Shown one piece after another: positions 32,159-43,319 of a DNA stretch of 64,000 bases (positions are counted from its first letter, which is position 1; each line of letters begins with the position of its first letter). The translations under genes were made by a program, and so were the position numbers. The notes under the pieces are model-generated. The model was given only the letters and a program-made list of their open reading frames with translations, had not been told where the DNA came from and searched no databases. The stretch covers positions 976,405 to 1,040,404 of the forward strand of contig MU867065.1 of the NCBI GenBank assembly GCA_033725935.1, written 5' to 3'. This DNA is from Cladorrhinum sp. PSN259. Lineage: Eukaryota; Ascomycota; Sordariomycetes; Sordariales; Podosporaceae.

Positions 32159-32996
32159 ATGCATCTCGTCACTTCCATTTCCCTCTTCTACTCCCTCCTC
32201 GGCCTCTCAGCCGCTGCCGCCGTTGCTGCCCCAAACGCAGACATAGTCTCCCCCCGCGGAGGCCTAGGCTTCCCCTTTTCCGGTTTTTCCAGGGACTCAA
32301 GGCCCACCTGCCTCTGGAAGTCAGACGTCGACGCCCTAGTCGACGCTTACGTCCGCATGATTACAAAATGGAACGATGAGGATGCCGTTTACCTTGCTAG
32401 TGACTTTGTCGACCGCTCAGACAGCATCAACCAGCTTGCTGGTATCCCGCTGGGACAACCTACGTTCCCTACCAAGGACGCCTTTATTGAGCATCAGCAT
32501 GATCAGGTGTGTTTTTTCCTTTCGAATCTCCCTTGTTTTTCAACGCCCAGAATTCTTCATCAAACTCTCCCTTCATTGTTCCGTAGCCACCTGCTTCTCC
32601 CTTCCGTATTTCCATTCTTTTATACCCTTCCTTAACAACACAGGGCACCCGCCCATACCTCCACATCAACCTTTCCTACATGCACCCATCAACTTTCTTG
32701 AAGAAGGGAAAGATTAAAAGAAAAAGAAAACTAACAACAAACAGCCCGACAACCTCCCAATCAACATAACTCACTCATCCCCGACATCATGCACCGAAAT
32801 AACCCTGATCTGGACCGCCAAATTCGGTGTCGCTCAAAAACAGGTCCGTGGCATAACCATCCTGGGAGCAGTCAGAGATGAGTCGGACGGAAAGTGGAAG
32901 ATCAAGAGCATCGACGTCGAGTTCAACAATATTGCCTATCTCCTAAACATTGGCGGGAGTGTCTTGTTCCCGGGTCAGGCTTGTCCTTCCAAGTGA
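32159..32996 (+). CDS. Secreted NTF2-like domain protein
   Basis: Two exons, 32159-32506 and 32745-32996, give 199 residues. The intron (GTGTGT donor, ACAG acceptor, phase 0) is 238 nt, three to four times longer than others in the window. Residues 1-24 form a signal peptide (SISLFYSLLGLSAAAAVAA). The mature part matches secreted fungal NTF2-like proteins: 'DVDALVDAYVRMITKWND', 'LASDFVDRSDSINQLAGIPLGQPTFPTKDAFIEHQ', then after the splice an Asn/Ser/Thr-rich strand and 'TLIWTAKFGVAQKQVRGITIL'. The last strand ends 'GGSVLFPGQAC'. The cone fold binds small hydrophobic molecules in other members, but no function is known here. The two exons join in frame and complete the fold, which supports the long intron. 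Confidence 0.82.
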
Positions 32997-33610
32997 GGTA
33001 CTAAAAGACATAGGTACGAACTGAGATAGGGTTATAGACTGTGGTTAATGTTGAGAGGGGGAAGGATGAGGAATATGATGAGCGGAGATGATGAGGATGA
33101 TAAATAATTGTCAAATATTATTAGATATAACAAGCTTACAAGGAAAATGCTTTGTACATTTTGAGGATTCTTTGAGATACCGAGATCACATCGATTAAAA
33201 CTACACGTATATAATTAATGTAAAGCTATTAAATGCTCCGCTTAATAGTATAAAGGTGGCTAGAAAGATTAAAACCCAAATAACGTTAATAAAACCATAT
33301 ACATAAGCAGCCCTGGACATCTGTACACCTTTGCAACTTCGACGACCACCTCTGCTTTCCTTGCCTTCATCTCCTGGGGTATATATTAAACAGCTACCCA
33401 ACCAACCTCCTTTCATCCAATGCTATGCAAAAAGAAACAATACTATACATAAAAAAGAAACCCCCCCAGTTCCCTGTGTTTAGTATATCATAAACGGAAT
33501 CAATATATGGGGGGTAAATATCCAAAAAGAGAGAAACGCCAAAATATGCAAAAGAAATAAAGGCAAAGATTAGCTAATGCCAAATGTAGTTGATACAAAG
33601 CCCGCGAGGG
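32997..33610. other. AT-rich intergenic spacer
   Basis: 3' flanks of two convergent genes. AT-rich, no RNA gene or repeat recognised. Confidence 0.6.
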
Positions 33611-36210
33611 CTATGCCTCTTCTTCCAAGGCTTCCCTGAGGGCTTCTTCAATGTGGCCGAGATTATCCACCGACACCTTTCCCTTCGGCCCCCTCCGGGA
33701 GTGCGCCACCCAGTACTCATTAAAACCTGGTATTGTACCGCGCTGGTTCACTCCCGGCGTCCGGAACGTGCCTATCCCCGACGAGGAGACAGTCCCATGA
33801 GGCGACGTACTTGACTCAGATGCAGTAGAGCTCGGGACTGAAGACACGTCGGTTGTAGGGTCAAGGGCTGGTGTTGTAGCCCGTGTCGTTGTCGGGCTCG
33901 TCTCGGGGGACGGCTGTGAGCTCCCGCCGCCACCCCACGGCCGCCAAGAAACAAGCTTCCCCAGCGCGGAGGATGCTCGAGTGTTATTACTTTGTCTGCC
34001 GCTGTCCCTATTAGGAGTTGGTGTCGACACTGTCCTGCCAATATCCCGTGTTTTTGATATTGGCAAACTTTCCTTGTTGAGACTATCCCGAAGGAATGCC
34101 ATGCTCCTCTTCGCATCTATTTTTCCGGTCGCTAAGGTTGGTTGGGCAGTGACGCCGCTGATGTTTGTTCCAGCAGCTGACAATCCCAGAGGTCGAAAGG
34201 TAAGCTGGCTGGGCCGACCTTGAAGCGTGTGTATGTCGAGACCGTTGGATAATGACATGATGGATTCTTGTGATGCCACGCGACGCATTTTCCTAGACCG
34301 TGGCATCATCCTGCCATCGTAATGACCTGATCGTGACGACATAAGATCCCCAGCATCTGTATCTGAAATGTCAGAGTTATCGTCGTCGTGGTCATTGTAG
34401 ATGTGAACATTGGTTTTGTATCGCGAAGAACTGCTGGTCCCCGAATGGTTATCACAAAGAACTGAATTCATGAGTGGGTGGGGTTGTGAGTGTGGATGAG
34501 CGTTAAAGTTGGCCGTTTCATAGATACTCCTGGTTGAGAATTCGGATGGGCGTTTATGATGACCTCCCCTCCAGGCAGGCGATGTCGGATCCACACTGGT
34601 AGTTGGCGAAACAGGATAAGAATAGCCGTCTACCCTGTCAAATACAGAGTTTCTATGGTTCGATCTGGGTGAACTTGGTGCGGAGGACGGCGCAAATTCC
34701 GAATGGTGCTCTTCTCCATGAGTCCAGTGACTGTCGGATGGTTCCTCCCCAAGAGCCGGCCCCAGAGGAGCACGAAACGCAGACGTATGCCAGCTAGTAG
34801 TCATGGGCGATGTTGGCGCTGAGAAATTGCGTGGAGGGTTGAAGGTGCCCGAGGTTAACCCTATCCTCCTCTTCTTGACCTTTTTCAAGTCAGGCTTGTG
34901 TGTAACGTGGTAATGGTGATGGACGTGGAGCTGTTGGGAGATACTAGCTCGTGGTGGCGGAGATGTCGGTGAAGTTTCCTGTCTCTCCAATTCTGCTCGT
35001 AGTGTGTTCGTGGATGCCGCATCCTGGGTCGGTTCGTTGATTGGGGCAGCAGTGTGAGTGGTGACGTCTGCGGGTTGATGATACAACAGCTGCTCCCGCA
35101 GCATCTGAATCTCGTCATTGGAGCTCACGAGTAACTCCCTCAACTCGGCCATCCCTAGTTGCAAATTCGCATTATCCTGCAAAAGGTCGCGTACAAAATG
35201 AGACACGACGTTTCCTCCGGCTTTACTGTCTGTCATGGACTTGACTGCTGCGGCACCCTTGAGCCTGCCTGCAGCCGTATTGAGCTCCTTCTCCATGTTG
35301 CGCTGTCTTTCCATTCGGCTGACGACTTCCACATGGCGCTCGCGCTCCTCTCTGGCTTCCTTCTCCATGCGCTCAAGCTGCGCCTGCAGACTGATCAAGT
35401 CTCTTTCGGCCTTTCTCCATCGGTTCATAGTATTTCGTGCCTCTTCCTTTGTTCGAACGACAGTGGCCTGGAGGGTCTGCTGTTCTTCTTCGAGTAGCTG
35501 AATCTGCCTCTCGAGACTGGCTGCTCTCTCTGCGGCGTGTTCCAGCCTTCGGACCTCGCGTTGGGAGTCTCGAAGGGTTGCTTCCAGGAATTCGATCTTG
35601 TTGTCTGTATCTCTAACAGCGTCGTTCAGGTGATCAAGCTCTTCTCGCAAGTTGTAGTTCTCGTCATTCATTCGTCTGTTTTTGGACTCGAGCTCGGCAT
35701 TTTCGGCCTCGAGTTGCTCTATACGAGCTGTCAGTTCGGCGCGTTCGCGTTCTGCCGACGCCATGTAGGCTTCATGGCGGGCAAGGAGCGTCTGGAGGGG
35801 AAACGTCAGTGATGACACATAGTCTTTGCTGGTTACTTCATGCGACGGTGACAGGCGCTTGTGTTTCGCCATGGCCTCTGAACGTCCAAGGGACACAAAC
35901 CGGTAGAGGTTTGTAAACACATTGTTTCAACAAATGCAGGAAGAACCGCTGAACGGCAGTTGAGAGGCGACCCGACAAAGGCAAAGAGTGTCACAAAGGA
36001 ATGCTGCTGGCGCGCAAAACTCACCTGCCCCATTTTCGCTGCCGCGTGTACATCCCGCTCAACGCTCGAAAGAACTGAGCAGTTGTGTCTCAGGTAAACA
36101 CACTCTTCTTTCCCGCAGCAGCACCGGAGGTCTCCGGGCTGGTTAACAGTATCAACAAGACCCATAGCGCTGTGTACTGAATCGGTATTAGAGCGCATTC
36201 GATCGGCCAT
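33611..36210 (-). CDS. Conserved fungal coiled-coil protein with N-terminal CCCG motif
   Basis: Two exons on the minus strand, 36210-36025 and 35791-33611, give 788 residues. The intron is 233 nt (GTGAGT donor after 'KMGQ', CTCCAG acceptor, phase 0). Read unspliced, the long frame starts at 35920 or 35872 and loses the N-terminus. Exon 1 carries a Cys-rich 'RCCCGKEECVYLRHNCSVL', and the join 'MGQ-TLLARHEAYM' matches a pattern I recall from related fungal proteins. Residues about 75-310 are strongly predicted coiled coil (RIEQLEAENAELE, QIQLLEEEQ and similar heptads). A short 'HVHHHYH' His cluster follows, with a basic 'KKVKKRR', then a long Ser/Pro-rich disordered tail. The function is not known to me; the make-up suggests a cytoskeletal or septal scaffold, which is speculation. 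Confidence 0.75.
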
Positions 36211-37910
36211 TCCTGAATGCGACGGAAGGCAAGATTTGGTTCGTAATTGGGATTCGGGGCAGGAGGAGCATAGTCGAATGGAGGGAGTTTGTTCTGAGTC
36301 GGTCGTAATCGCACTATTCAGAGCTTCAGAGATGGCTCAAGAGTCGGCGCAAATTGGGTAGTCGGCGGGGGTGTTTGGGAGACCACCGTCTCGAGGCAAT
36401 GGGCGATGCCTCTAGCTGTCTTTTCTTGCGCCGAACAAACGATGGTTTGGAAGAGACAATGGCTAAGTGAAGAACCTCTTGTGTCCCCGATGTCGAGTGG
36501 ACCGTCTGGGGTGGAGATTCTAGTGTGGGCGTGTTCTGGTTCACCGCCCGGGGGCTATCGGTGCGCTAGCCGGGTTTGCGCTCCGCACCGTCGAACCAAA
36601 GCGAATTCTGCGTGTTGTCGCCGTCCAGGAACGGCGGTGTCGACATGGCGCTCGGCAGAGTGGCCTGTCGATGTTGCTGTCGCAAAAGTCGCAGGGGTCG
36701 AGCGGTGGCGCTGTGAAGGTTGGAATGGGAGAATGGCAATCAATTGAATTGCTGTGGCTGGGAGAAACCTTGATTTTGGCCAACCAAAACAACCTGGAAT
36801 CTCTGGCGGCAGAGCGCAACCGCGTCGAACTGTCACTTCACACACCCGGTTTGAACGCCAAGAGGCGCGCGTGGGCTCCACGCGACACCTGGGCAGGCAC
36901 GAGCCAGATTGATGGATCCTTGGACCCGACCAGGGTAACATTCTCCAACAGCCCCTGTCACTAATGATGCAACCCCGCCATGTCCCCTCCTTGCAAACTC
37001 AAAACAGTCCAACCCCGCTGCCTGTCACAATTTATCACTGCATGAAAAGGCGTCATCTGGAAGTCGGGTGTGCTGTAAAGAAAAAAAAATGTGTTGTTCC
37101 AGCATATCGGCTTGCTGCAAGAATATGTAGGAGAGGTTAGTGTGCAACCTTGGACCTCGGATGGGTCTGGAATTGTGCCAGTCGGATTCAATTGACTCAT
37201 TTGGCGTCATTCGGCCGCCCAAATGAATATATCAGCGTCGCAATTAAACGGGAAATAAAGACTCGACTCTAACCGATGCAACATTGCTTATTATCAACGG
37301 GCCCTTATATCGAATCGACATGTGGCTAACTGGTTCCTGTAGATCGATGGGGCGCGTTCCGGCAGATCGAAGGAATACAGTGACAGTCAGATCCATATTC
37401 ACTGCAATGGATTGGCTACAAACCAGATATGAGCAATTCATCATGGTTAACTGCGCACTCCCATTCTGTTCTGACTTTGACAAATGGGCAAAGTTCCCCA
37501 AACCGAAGAATACCGAAGTACCCTTGCCCAGCAGTGGACACATGGGGCTCTGCCTTATGGGGCTTCTCCATGAATCGTGCATCCAATGCCAACGTGGAAG
37601 GACTCCACCGCAGCCACTTATCTACTTTGGCTTGTTTATTTTTTCTTTTCTGTCACCGATATCCGGAATTATATAGGCTTTTTTTTTTTTTTGCACTCAC
37701 TTGATTCTCATGTTCAATGCCGAAAAAGGATGATGAATGTGAACAAAAGGCTTGACAGAATTCTGTCACGGATGGCATTCTCCTGATGATTATGATCTTC
37801 AATACAACACTTCCGACCCCATAACCGCTGTCTTCCGAACATGCCTAGACCCTAGTCTAGTCCGCTGACAACTCACCTTACATACAACCTCACACATCCA
37901 CCCAATTCAT
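36211..37910. other. Intergenic region without a supported gene
   Basis: 1.7 kb. Overlapping frames at 36400-36960 occur on both strands and look like GC-rich noise. A poly-T tract of about 14 bases is at 37677-37691. No domain or RNA gene is recognised. Confidence 0.5.
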
Positions 37911-38738
37911 TCACTGCAAATTCACAAACAACCCACCATCAACCAAAAGCTGCGCGCCACTAACATACCCACTCAGCTCCTCACAAGCCAAGAAAACAGC
38001 CGGCCCTCCCAGATCCTCCGGCTTGCCCAACCGTCCCAGCGGAATCCTCCCCTCCATGTACTCCCTCTTCTTATCATCCTTCAAGTCCTCATCATTCAGC
38101 TGCGTCCTCACAGTCCCCGGCAGCAAGGCATTACACCTGATTCCATACTTTCCCAGCGCAACGGCGGTGCTCTGCATCAGACTCAAGACCCCCGCCTTGG
38201 TGGGCGTGTAATGCGTCTGCTCGCCTCCGCCCACAAGGGCAGAGATGGAGCTGATGGCAACAATGCTTCCCCCGGGAGGATCTTGGTGTAGTGCCATCTG
38301 CTTGGCGGCCGCTTGGACGACGTAGAAGGCTCCGTCGAGGTTCGTGCGGACGGTGTTGGTGAATAAATCGGGTGACATGTCGAGAAAGTTGGCAAAGGTG
38401 CAAATGCCGGCGTTTGAGACGCAAATGTCCAGCCGGGAGGTGTTGAATGTCTTGAGGGCGAAGGAGACTAATGCGGGGCCGGTGGAGGGGTCCCGGACGT
38501 CACCGGGGAGGTGGGCCAGCCGGCCGATGATTATCCCCGGGGAGACTCCGGTGTTGGCAAGTTCATCGGCGGCTGCGATGAGAGAGTCCAGGTGGGGTCT
38601 GTCCTTTTCGAGGTCGAGGTGGTTGACGGCTACGTTGGCGCCTTGGGAGAGGAAGGCGAGGGCAATGGCTCTGCCGATGCCTGTTGTGCCGCCGGTGATG
38701 ATGGCCGTTTTTCCTGCTAAGAGGTTTGTGGGTGGCAT
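37911..38738 (-). CDS. LRA1: NAD(P)-dependent L-rhamnose 1-dehydrogenase (SDR)
   Basis: Intronless, 275 residues, a classical short-chain dehydrogenase. The cofactor loop is 'IITGGTTGIGRAIA' (about 13-26), 'SNAG' follows strand 4, catalytic Ser is in 'ISSISALVGG' and the Tyr-Lys pair in 'HYTPTKAG'. The substrate-side segments 'STAVALGKYGIRCNALLPGT', 'EYMEGRIPLGRLGKPEDL' and the C-terminal 'LLVDGGLFVNLQ' are those I associate with yeast LRA1-type L-rhamnose dehydrogenases rather than general SDRs. It oxidises L-rhamnose to L-rhamnono-lactone, the first step of the non-phosphorylated fungal pathway. The next gene on the same strand encodes the third enzyme, which strengthens the call. Cytosolic, no targeting signal. 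Confidence 0.88.
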   Translation of the reverse strand: MPPTNLLAGKTAIITGGTTGIGRAIALAFLSQGANVAVNHLDLEKDRPHLDSLIAAADELANTGVSPGIIIGRLAHLPGDVRDPSTGPALVSFALKTFNTSRLDICVSNAGICTFANFLDMSPDLFTNTVRTNLDGAFYVVQAAAKQMALHQDPPGGSIVAISSISALVGGGEQTHYTPTKAGVLSLMQSTAVALGKYGIRCNALLPGTVRTQLNDEDLKDDKKREYMEGRIPLGRLGKPEDLGGPAVFLACEELSGYVSGAQLLVDGGLFVNLQ

Positions 38739-39445
38739 TTTGTAGGTGAGCTTAACTGGGAGACCGGTGTGTGGATGGTGAAGCTTTGGTTGGGCAGTGT
38801 TTCCGCTTTAGGTGAGTGTAGTTGATGTGAGTGGTTGTGAGTATCTCAGTCCCTATCGTGATGTGCCTTCCCGTCCCCTGCCCTCAGGGCATCGCGGGGT
38901 AAAACCAGGATTTGGCGCGGGATATGACAGCGGTTTCTGCCGCGACTGGTTAATTATGTTGCTGTCAACTGCCAGACATTCCGCCCTCTCAACCTCACAG
39001 ATGCCTTCTTATCTCAACTATTGGAGTATTTTTTTTCTCAATGAAGTCATGATGGATTGTCAACGTGGCGCACCCCTGTCGACTGCCCGCTGTCAACTAG
39101 TGGCCCCACCGAGTCTCTCGGGGTGAATTACAGCGAGCCCGGCAAGGTTACTTTGGGCACAACCCCGCCATGTTTGTGCATGTACCAGTGTCGTCGGCAT
39201 CCCTCGAGAAGAGATGTGCATTAGGCGCCAGAAACCGGGTAAGGCTTAGAGTATGCTGCAACAAAAAATTCTATGTGCCCGAGATAGGCAATCAATTGAG
39301 GTCACACGAATGATCCTCCTCTGCCTTGTGACGTCAGCAGCCATATGTGGGGCAATGACTGGGTTGTTGTGGGAATAGAATCATCAAGATCAAAATGAAG
39401 AGATGAGGGAATTTGATTCAGAACAACAATGTCTGTCTACTGTAT
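38739..39445. other. Intergenic spacer between the two rhamnose genes
   Basis: Promoter of the dehydrogenase gene and 3' flank of the dehydratase gene, 707 bp. No lactonase or aldolase gene is present here. Confidence 0.6.
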
Positions 39446-40958
39446 CTAACCAGTGGCGGTGAACTTATCAATCTTTTCAGCGATGCCATTAACGATTCCA
39501 TTGGACGTTGTGCTTTCGGGTCCATCTGATGACTCCGGTTCGGCTGCTGGTGAGGTCTGAATGCTTGGGGGAATGGTCAACAGATAAGTGCTTGGGATGA
39601 GCTTGGCTCTCGCCGCGGGATTCAGTGTCAGTCCGAATCCAGGCCTGTCAAGATCCGCTGAAGTCAAGAAACCTTTGGTCGGAATAGGTTCATCAATGAA
39701 CAGGTCACCAAAGACGGGGAGGACGCTCTTCCCGTCCGGTGAGTTGGCCAGATACTCCTGGAAGGGCGTGTTGGGCTGGCTGATTACGAAGTGATAGCTG
39801 TACGGACCGCTTGCGTGAGGCACGACGGGAATATCATACGCGGCTGCCATGGCTCCGACCCGGAGAAGCTCCGTCAAACCCCCCAGCCACATGACATCTG
39901 GCTGGATGATATCGAGATTGCGTCCCTCGATAAGCTTGCGGAACCCATAACGAGAGTATTCGTGCTCTCCCGTGGTGAACTTGAGAGTTGGATGAGCACG
40001 CTTAATCTGCTCGAACCCGTCCGTGTCGTCGGGGCTGAGACACTCTTCCCACCAGTTGATGTTCAGGTCAAGACATGCCTTGGCGATCTCGATGGTATAC
40101 GGCACGTTCAACGACATGTAACAGTCGACCATCAGGGGGTAGTCGGGACCGACAGATTCGCGGTGTTTGCGCAGAAACTCGACGTTCTTCTTGAGGCCAA
40201 CGTGGCCCTCCTCTGGGCAGTAGGGCAGCGGAACTTTGGCGCCCCAAAAGCCCATCGCTTTAGCCGCTGGGGGATCGGGACCAGTGCAGTAAAAGTTGAT
40301 CCGGTCCTTGGTGCTACCTCCAATGAGTTTGTAGACTGGTTCTCCGCGGATCTTGCCGAGGAGGTCCCAGATGGCCAGGTCGATGACCGAGATCACGGCG
40401 ACTGTAATTCCCTTCCGTCCATAAAACATAGAGGCACGGTACATTTGCTCAAACAAATGGTTGGTGTTTCGTGGGTCGGCTCCGATGAGGAAGCGTTCAA
40501 AGTGCTGATGAACAAGCCAACATGCGGGAGGTCCTTCTTGCATGTCAGTAAGGGTTCATGATTCAAATGGAATAGAGCTTGTGACGGACCTCCAAACCCT
40601 GTTGCAAAACCGATAGTGCCATCGGTAGCTTCAATTTCGATAAAGAACGATCCGAGAACGTTAATGCCCCAGCTCGTCCTTGAAGCTCGATATTTCTCCC
40701 ATTGTGAGCATGGTGTTGAGATTGGAGAATCGATGAGCCTTTGAACAGATGGGTGGTCAGTGTATTACCATTAGATGCCTCTGATTCACCAACTTACCAG
40801 TGACCTCCTTTGACATTGTGGTAATCGCCTCCTGCTGATGGTTAGATCTTGAGCTGTTATAGATATAGCACCGAGGACAAGAACTTACCAGAGCCGACAC
40901 CTCCAATCACGAATGACCGGATGCTCTTGATGGTCGGGAACTGCCTCAGACCAGCCAT
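39446..40958 (-). CDS. LRA3: L-rhamnonate dehydratase (enolase superfamily)
   Basis: Four exons on the minus strand: 40958-40889, 40831-40798, 40738-40590 and 40533-39446. Introns are 57, 59 and 56 nt, with phases 1, 2 and 1; the last uses a GTCCGT donor. The total is 446 residues. The small exons supply the capping-domain start 'GLRQFPTIKSIRSFVIGG' and 'GGDYHNVKGGHWLIDSP'. The barrel carries the metal ligands of the enolase superfamily: Asp in 'MVDCYMSLN', Glu in 'WWEECLSPDD' and Glu in 'FTTGEHEYSRYG', plus the catalytic His in 'VVPHASGPYSYHFV'. 'FQEYLANSPDGKSVLPVFGDLF' and 'RPGFGLTLNP' are typical of rhamnonate dehydratases. It converts L-rhamnonate to 2-keto-3-deoxy-rhamnonate. A 45-residue Ser/Pro/Thr-rich tail after the fold is unusual. 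Confidence 0.92.
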
Positions 40959-43319
40959 GTTTTTTTTTTCTTGGGTCGAGAGGGAATAGAGATGATGATG
41001 CTGATGATGCTGTGGCAAATGCCTTTTGAACCTGGGGGCTACTGGTCTAGATATCTAGTGCACTTGGTTCACCTCTTGGCAGGAAGCGGGTTAACGGGCG
41101 ATCTCACTGGTTGGCATAGCAGAGGAGCCGGCCCCTTCCACCCTTCCTCTAGTACTGATGCCCGGTTTTGGCAGATGCCTTTCCGACTCCCGACGGACCC
41201 TGTGTGGGGCATCATCAGCAAGGGGCGAAAAGCAAGTCTCTGAAAGGGAGACGAAAACTGTTCGGGCAGTGATATCCCGACCTCGTCACGGTTGACAAGA
41301 GAAGCATGGGATTGGGAGGAGATATGACATTACGGGAACGTCGAGTGGAGAGCCATCATGTTGCTGGCTCCAGATCCGAAGCCTACGAGGACGAACAAAG
41401 ACGCCATACCCCACCTAATGCACATTCCCCTCTCAGACCTGTTCTCTTACTTGCTCTACATCGCGGGGGCCAGCCAGCTCCTCATCGTGGCAGGGGGATA
41501 TTGGGAGTTGGTGTTGCGCCAAGGCATCCCTAAAAAATGACACAAGATCGGTTTGCTGTGAGTGACGAGAGATAGCGGACAGGAAAAAGAAAACAAGACT
41601 TGTATTTTGGTTCGATGGTTGTCATGTTTGCCGCGGCTGGCGATTGGAGGCTCCAACAACATGAGAACAAGAAAGCAGCATATCCCGCGTCTTCCGTCGA
41701 TAAGATGCCTGACGATTTTCTTGGAGCCAACCACTGGACATGACAAGCTGCTTGGTTGCGGCAAAGATGCCACACCGGCTTGAAGGAGCAGCCCCAAGGA
41801 GCAGCACCAGGAGCAGCCACAAGACCCAGAATGGTGGTTCAGTGTATATATCACGGCAACAAAGTAAGCATGTCGTCGGGTTCTCATAACTTCCCACTCA
41901 TATGAACGTGGGGCCGATGATGCGAGCGAGAAGTGGTGCGTCAGGCGCAAGTGCTTTGGGTTGCATCGCGCCGAGCTCACCGCACAATCACTCTGTTTAC
42001 TTGTCAGTCGGCTGCGCACACACACTGACTGCATTCTGCAAGTCACCATTGGACCTTTTGTATCCAGTCCAGCAGCTGCACTGCACGTGGGACCACACAG
42101 CATTGGATCTCGGGTTGAATGCGCACTGCCGATCGCCGGGACTGCAGTCGAGGTCGTGGTGGATGGATGAAAGCTTGGGAGGGGTGCACACCTAATCTGG
42201 TCGAGGCTGTCTTGGTCGGATAAAAAGGGAGAGAAAAATGCTGTCCCAGAAGGGAACCAACAGTCTCCGAAACGAACCCTCCACACAACCATCATGGGAT
42301 CACACAGTCCGCGTGGATCATCCTCGTGCTGTTTTCGTGTCGAGAGAATCCAAGGCTGACATGCAGAACCCACGGCGTTATTGACGCCTCCGGCGGTGAA
42401 TTGGGTGTGGCTTGCAGAAGAGGATATTGGCAGGATTCACCATCTCACCCACCACCCACGGGGTTGGGTGAGCAGTGGTTGCACCGTTGTTGCGCCGCTG
42501 AACCACTTTTTGGATTGTTGCGGTTTTGGGGTGTGCGACGGCAAGGTTGGTGGAATTGTGGCTGGCAGCCCGGTCATATTTTACCAGCAAGGGCCTATGT
42601 ATACTATACACTGCACTGCTATAGTGTACTGACGGGAGTTCGGAGGAGTCGTGTAACCCCTGCCGTCCTCCCCTCTCCCCACACCACGCTCACCTCACAC
42701 AACTTGAGATGGCATGTCCCCTGGATTACCAAACAATTAGGAGAATTTTCCGAGGGGACCTGGAAAGTTCTTTCCAGCAAATGAGGGATCTAAACTTGAA
42801 GTTCCATGCAGCACCGGAGGTGTGTGTGATGAACTGGGAAGGAAGGAGGGGTCCCAAACATTTTAGGGTCCGAGGACAAGGTGACCCCGCTGTTAGTGTA
42901 GATGAAATAAACTCGTTGACTTGCAACCGGTCCATTCGGCTAGCTGCTTCCCATGACAGCAGCGATAAAATGGCCTGGGCCCTCTTCTCTACGTAAGCTT
43001 GCTCTGCACTCCATCTTGATGCCGGACAGAACTGGACTCGCTCCTTCTACTCAACATTACCCCGAACCCGCTCCACGACATCCCGAATGACACGCTCAAC
43101 GGCCCAAAGTTGGATTTGTGTTTCCATCGCACGTGGCTCGGGCGAGTTCCACCGAAAGCGCCGTTGTCTAATTTTCCAGGCAGCTCGGTAGATTGCTTCA
43201 GCGGCATTGCCCCAATTTCTCCACCCAGCCGTGACAGTGACACCGGTCTCTGGACAATTGCAGCCGAGCGACGCCGTTGGGAGGCTTCGGCCCGAAAGAA
43301 GAAAGAAGCTCTGGCCATC
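40959..43319. other. Long divergent intergenic region before the Zn2Cys6 gene
   Basis: 2.36 kb. A T-tract lies 5 bp upstream of the dehydratase ATG. A 305-codon minus-strand frame (41456-42373) is rejected as noise. Much of the right part is probably the 5' region of the Zn2Cys6 gene, since fungal regulator genes often have long leaders. No RNA gene or repeat is recognised. Confidence 0.5.

Noticed and set aside
41456..42373. 305-codon minus-strand frame upstream of the Zn2Cys6 gene
   Set aside because: No recognisable domain, Cys/Trp/His-rich noise-like composition, and overlapped by frames of similar quality on the other strand. Length alone is not enough.
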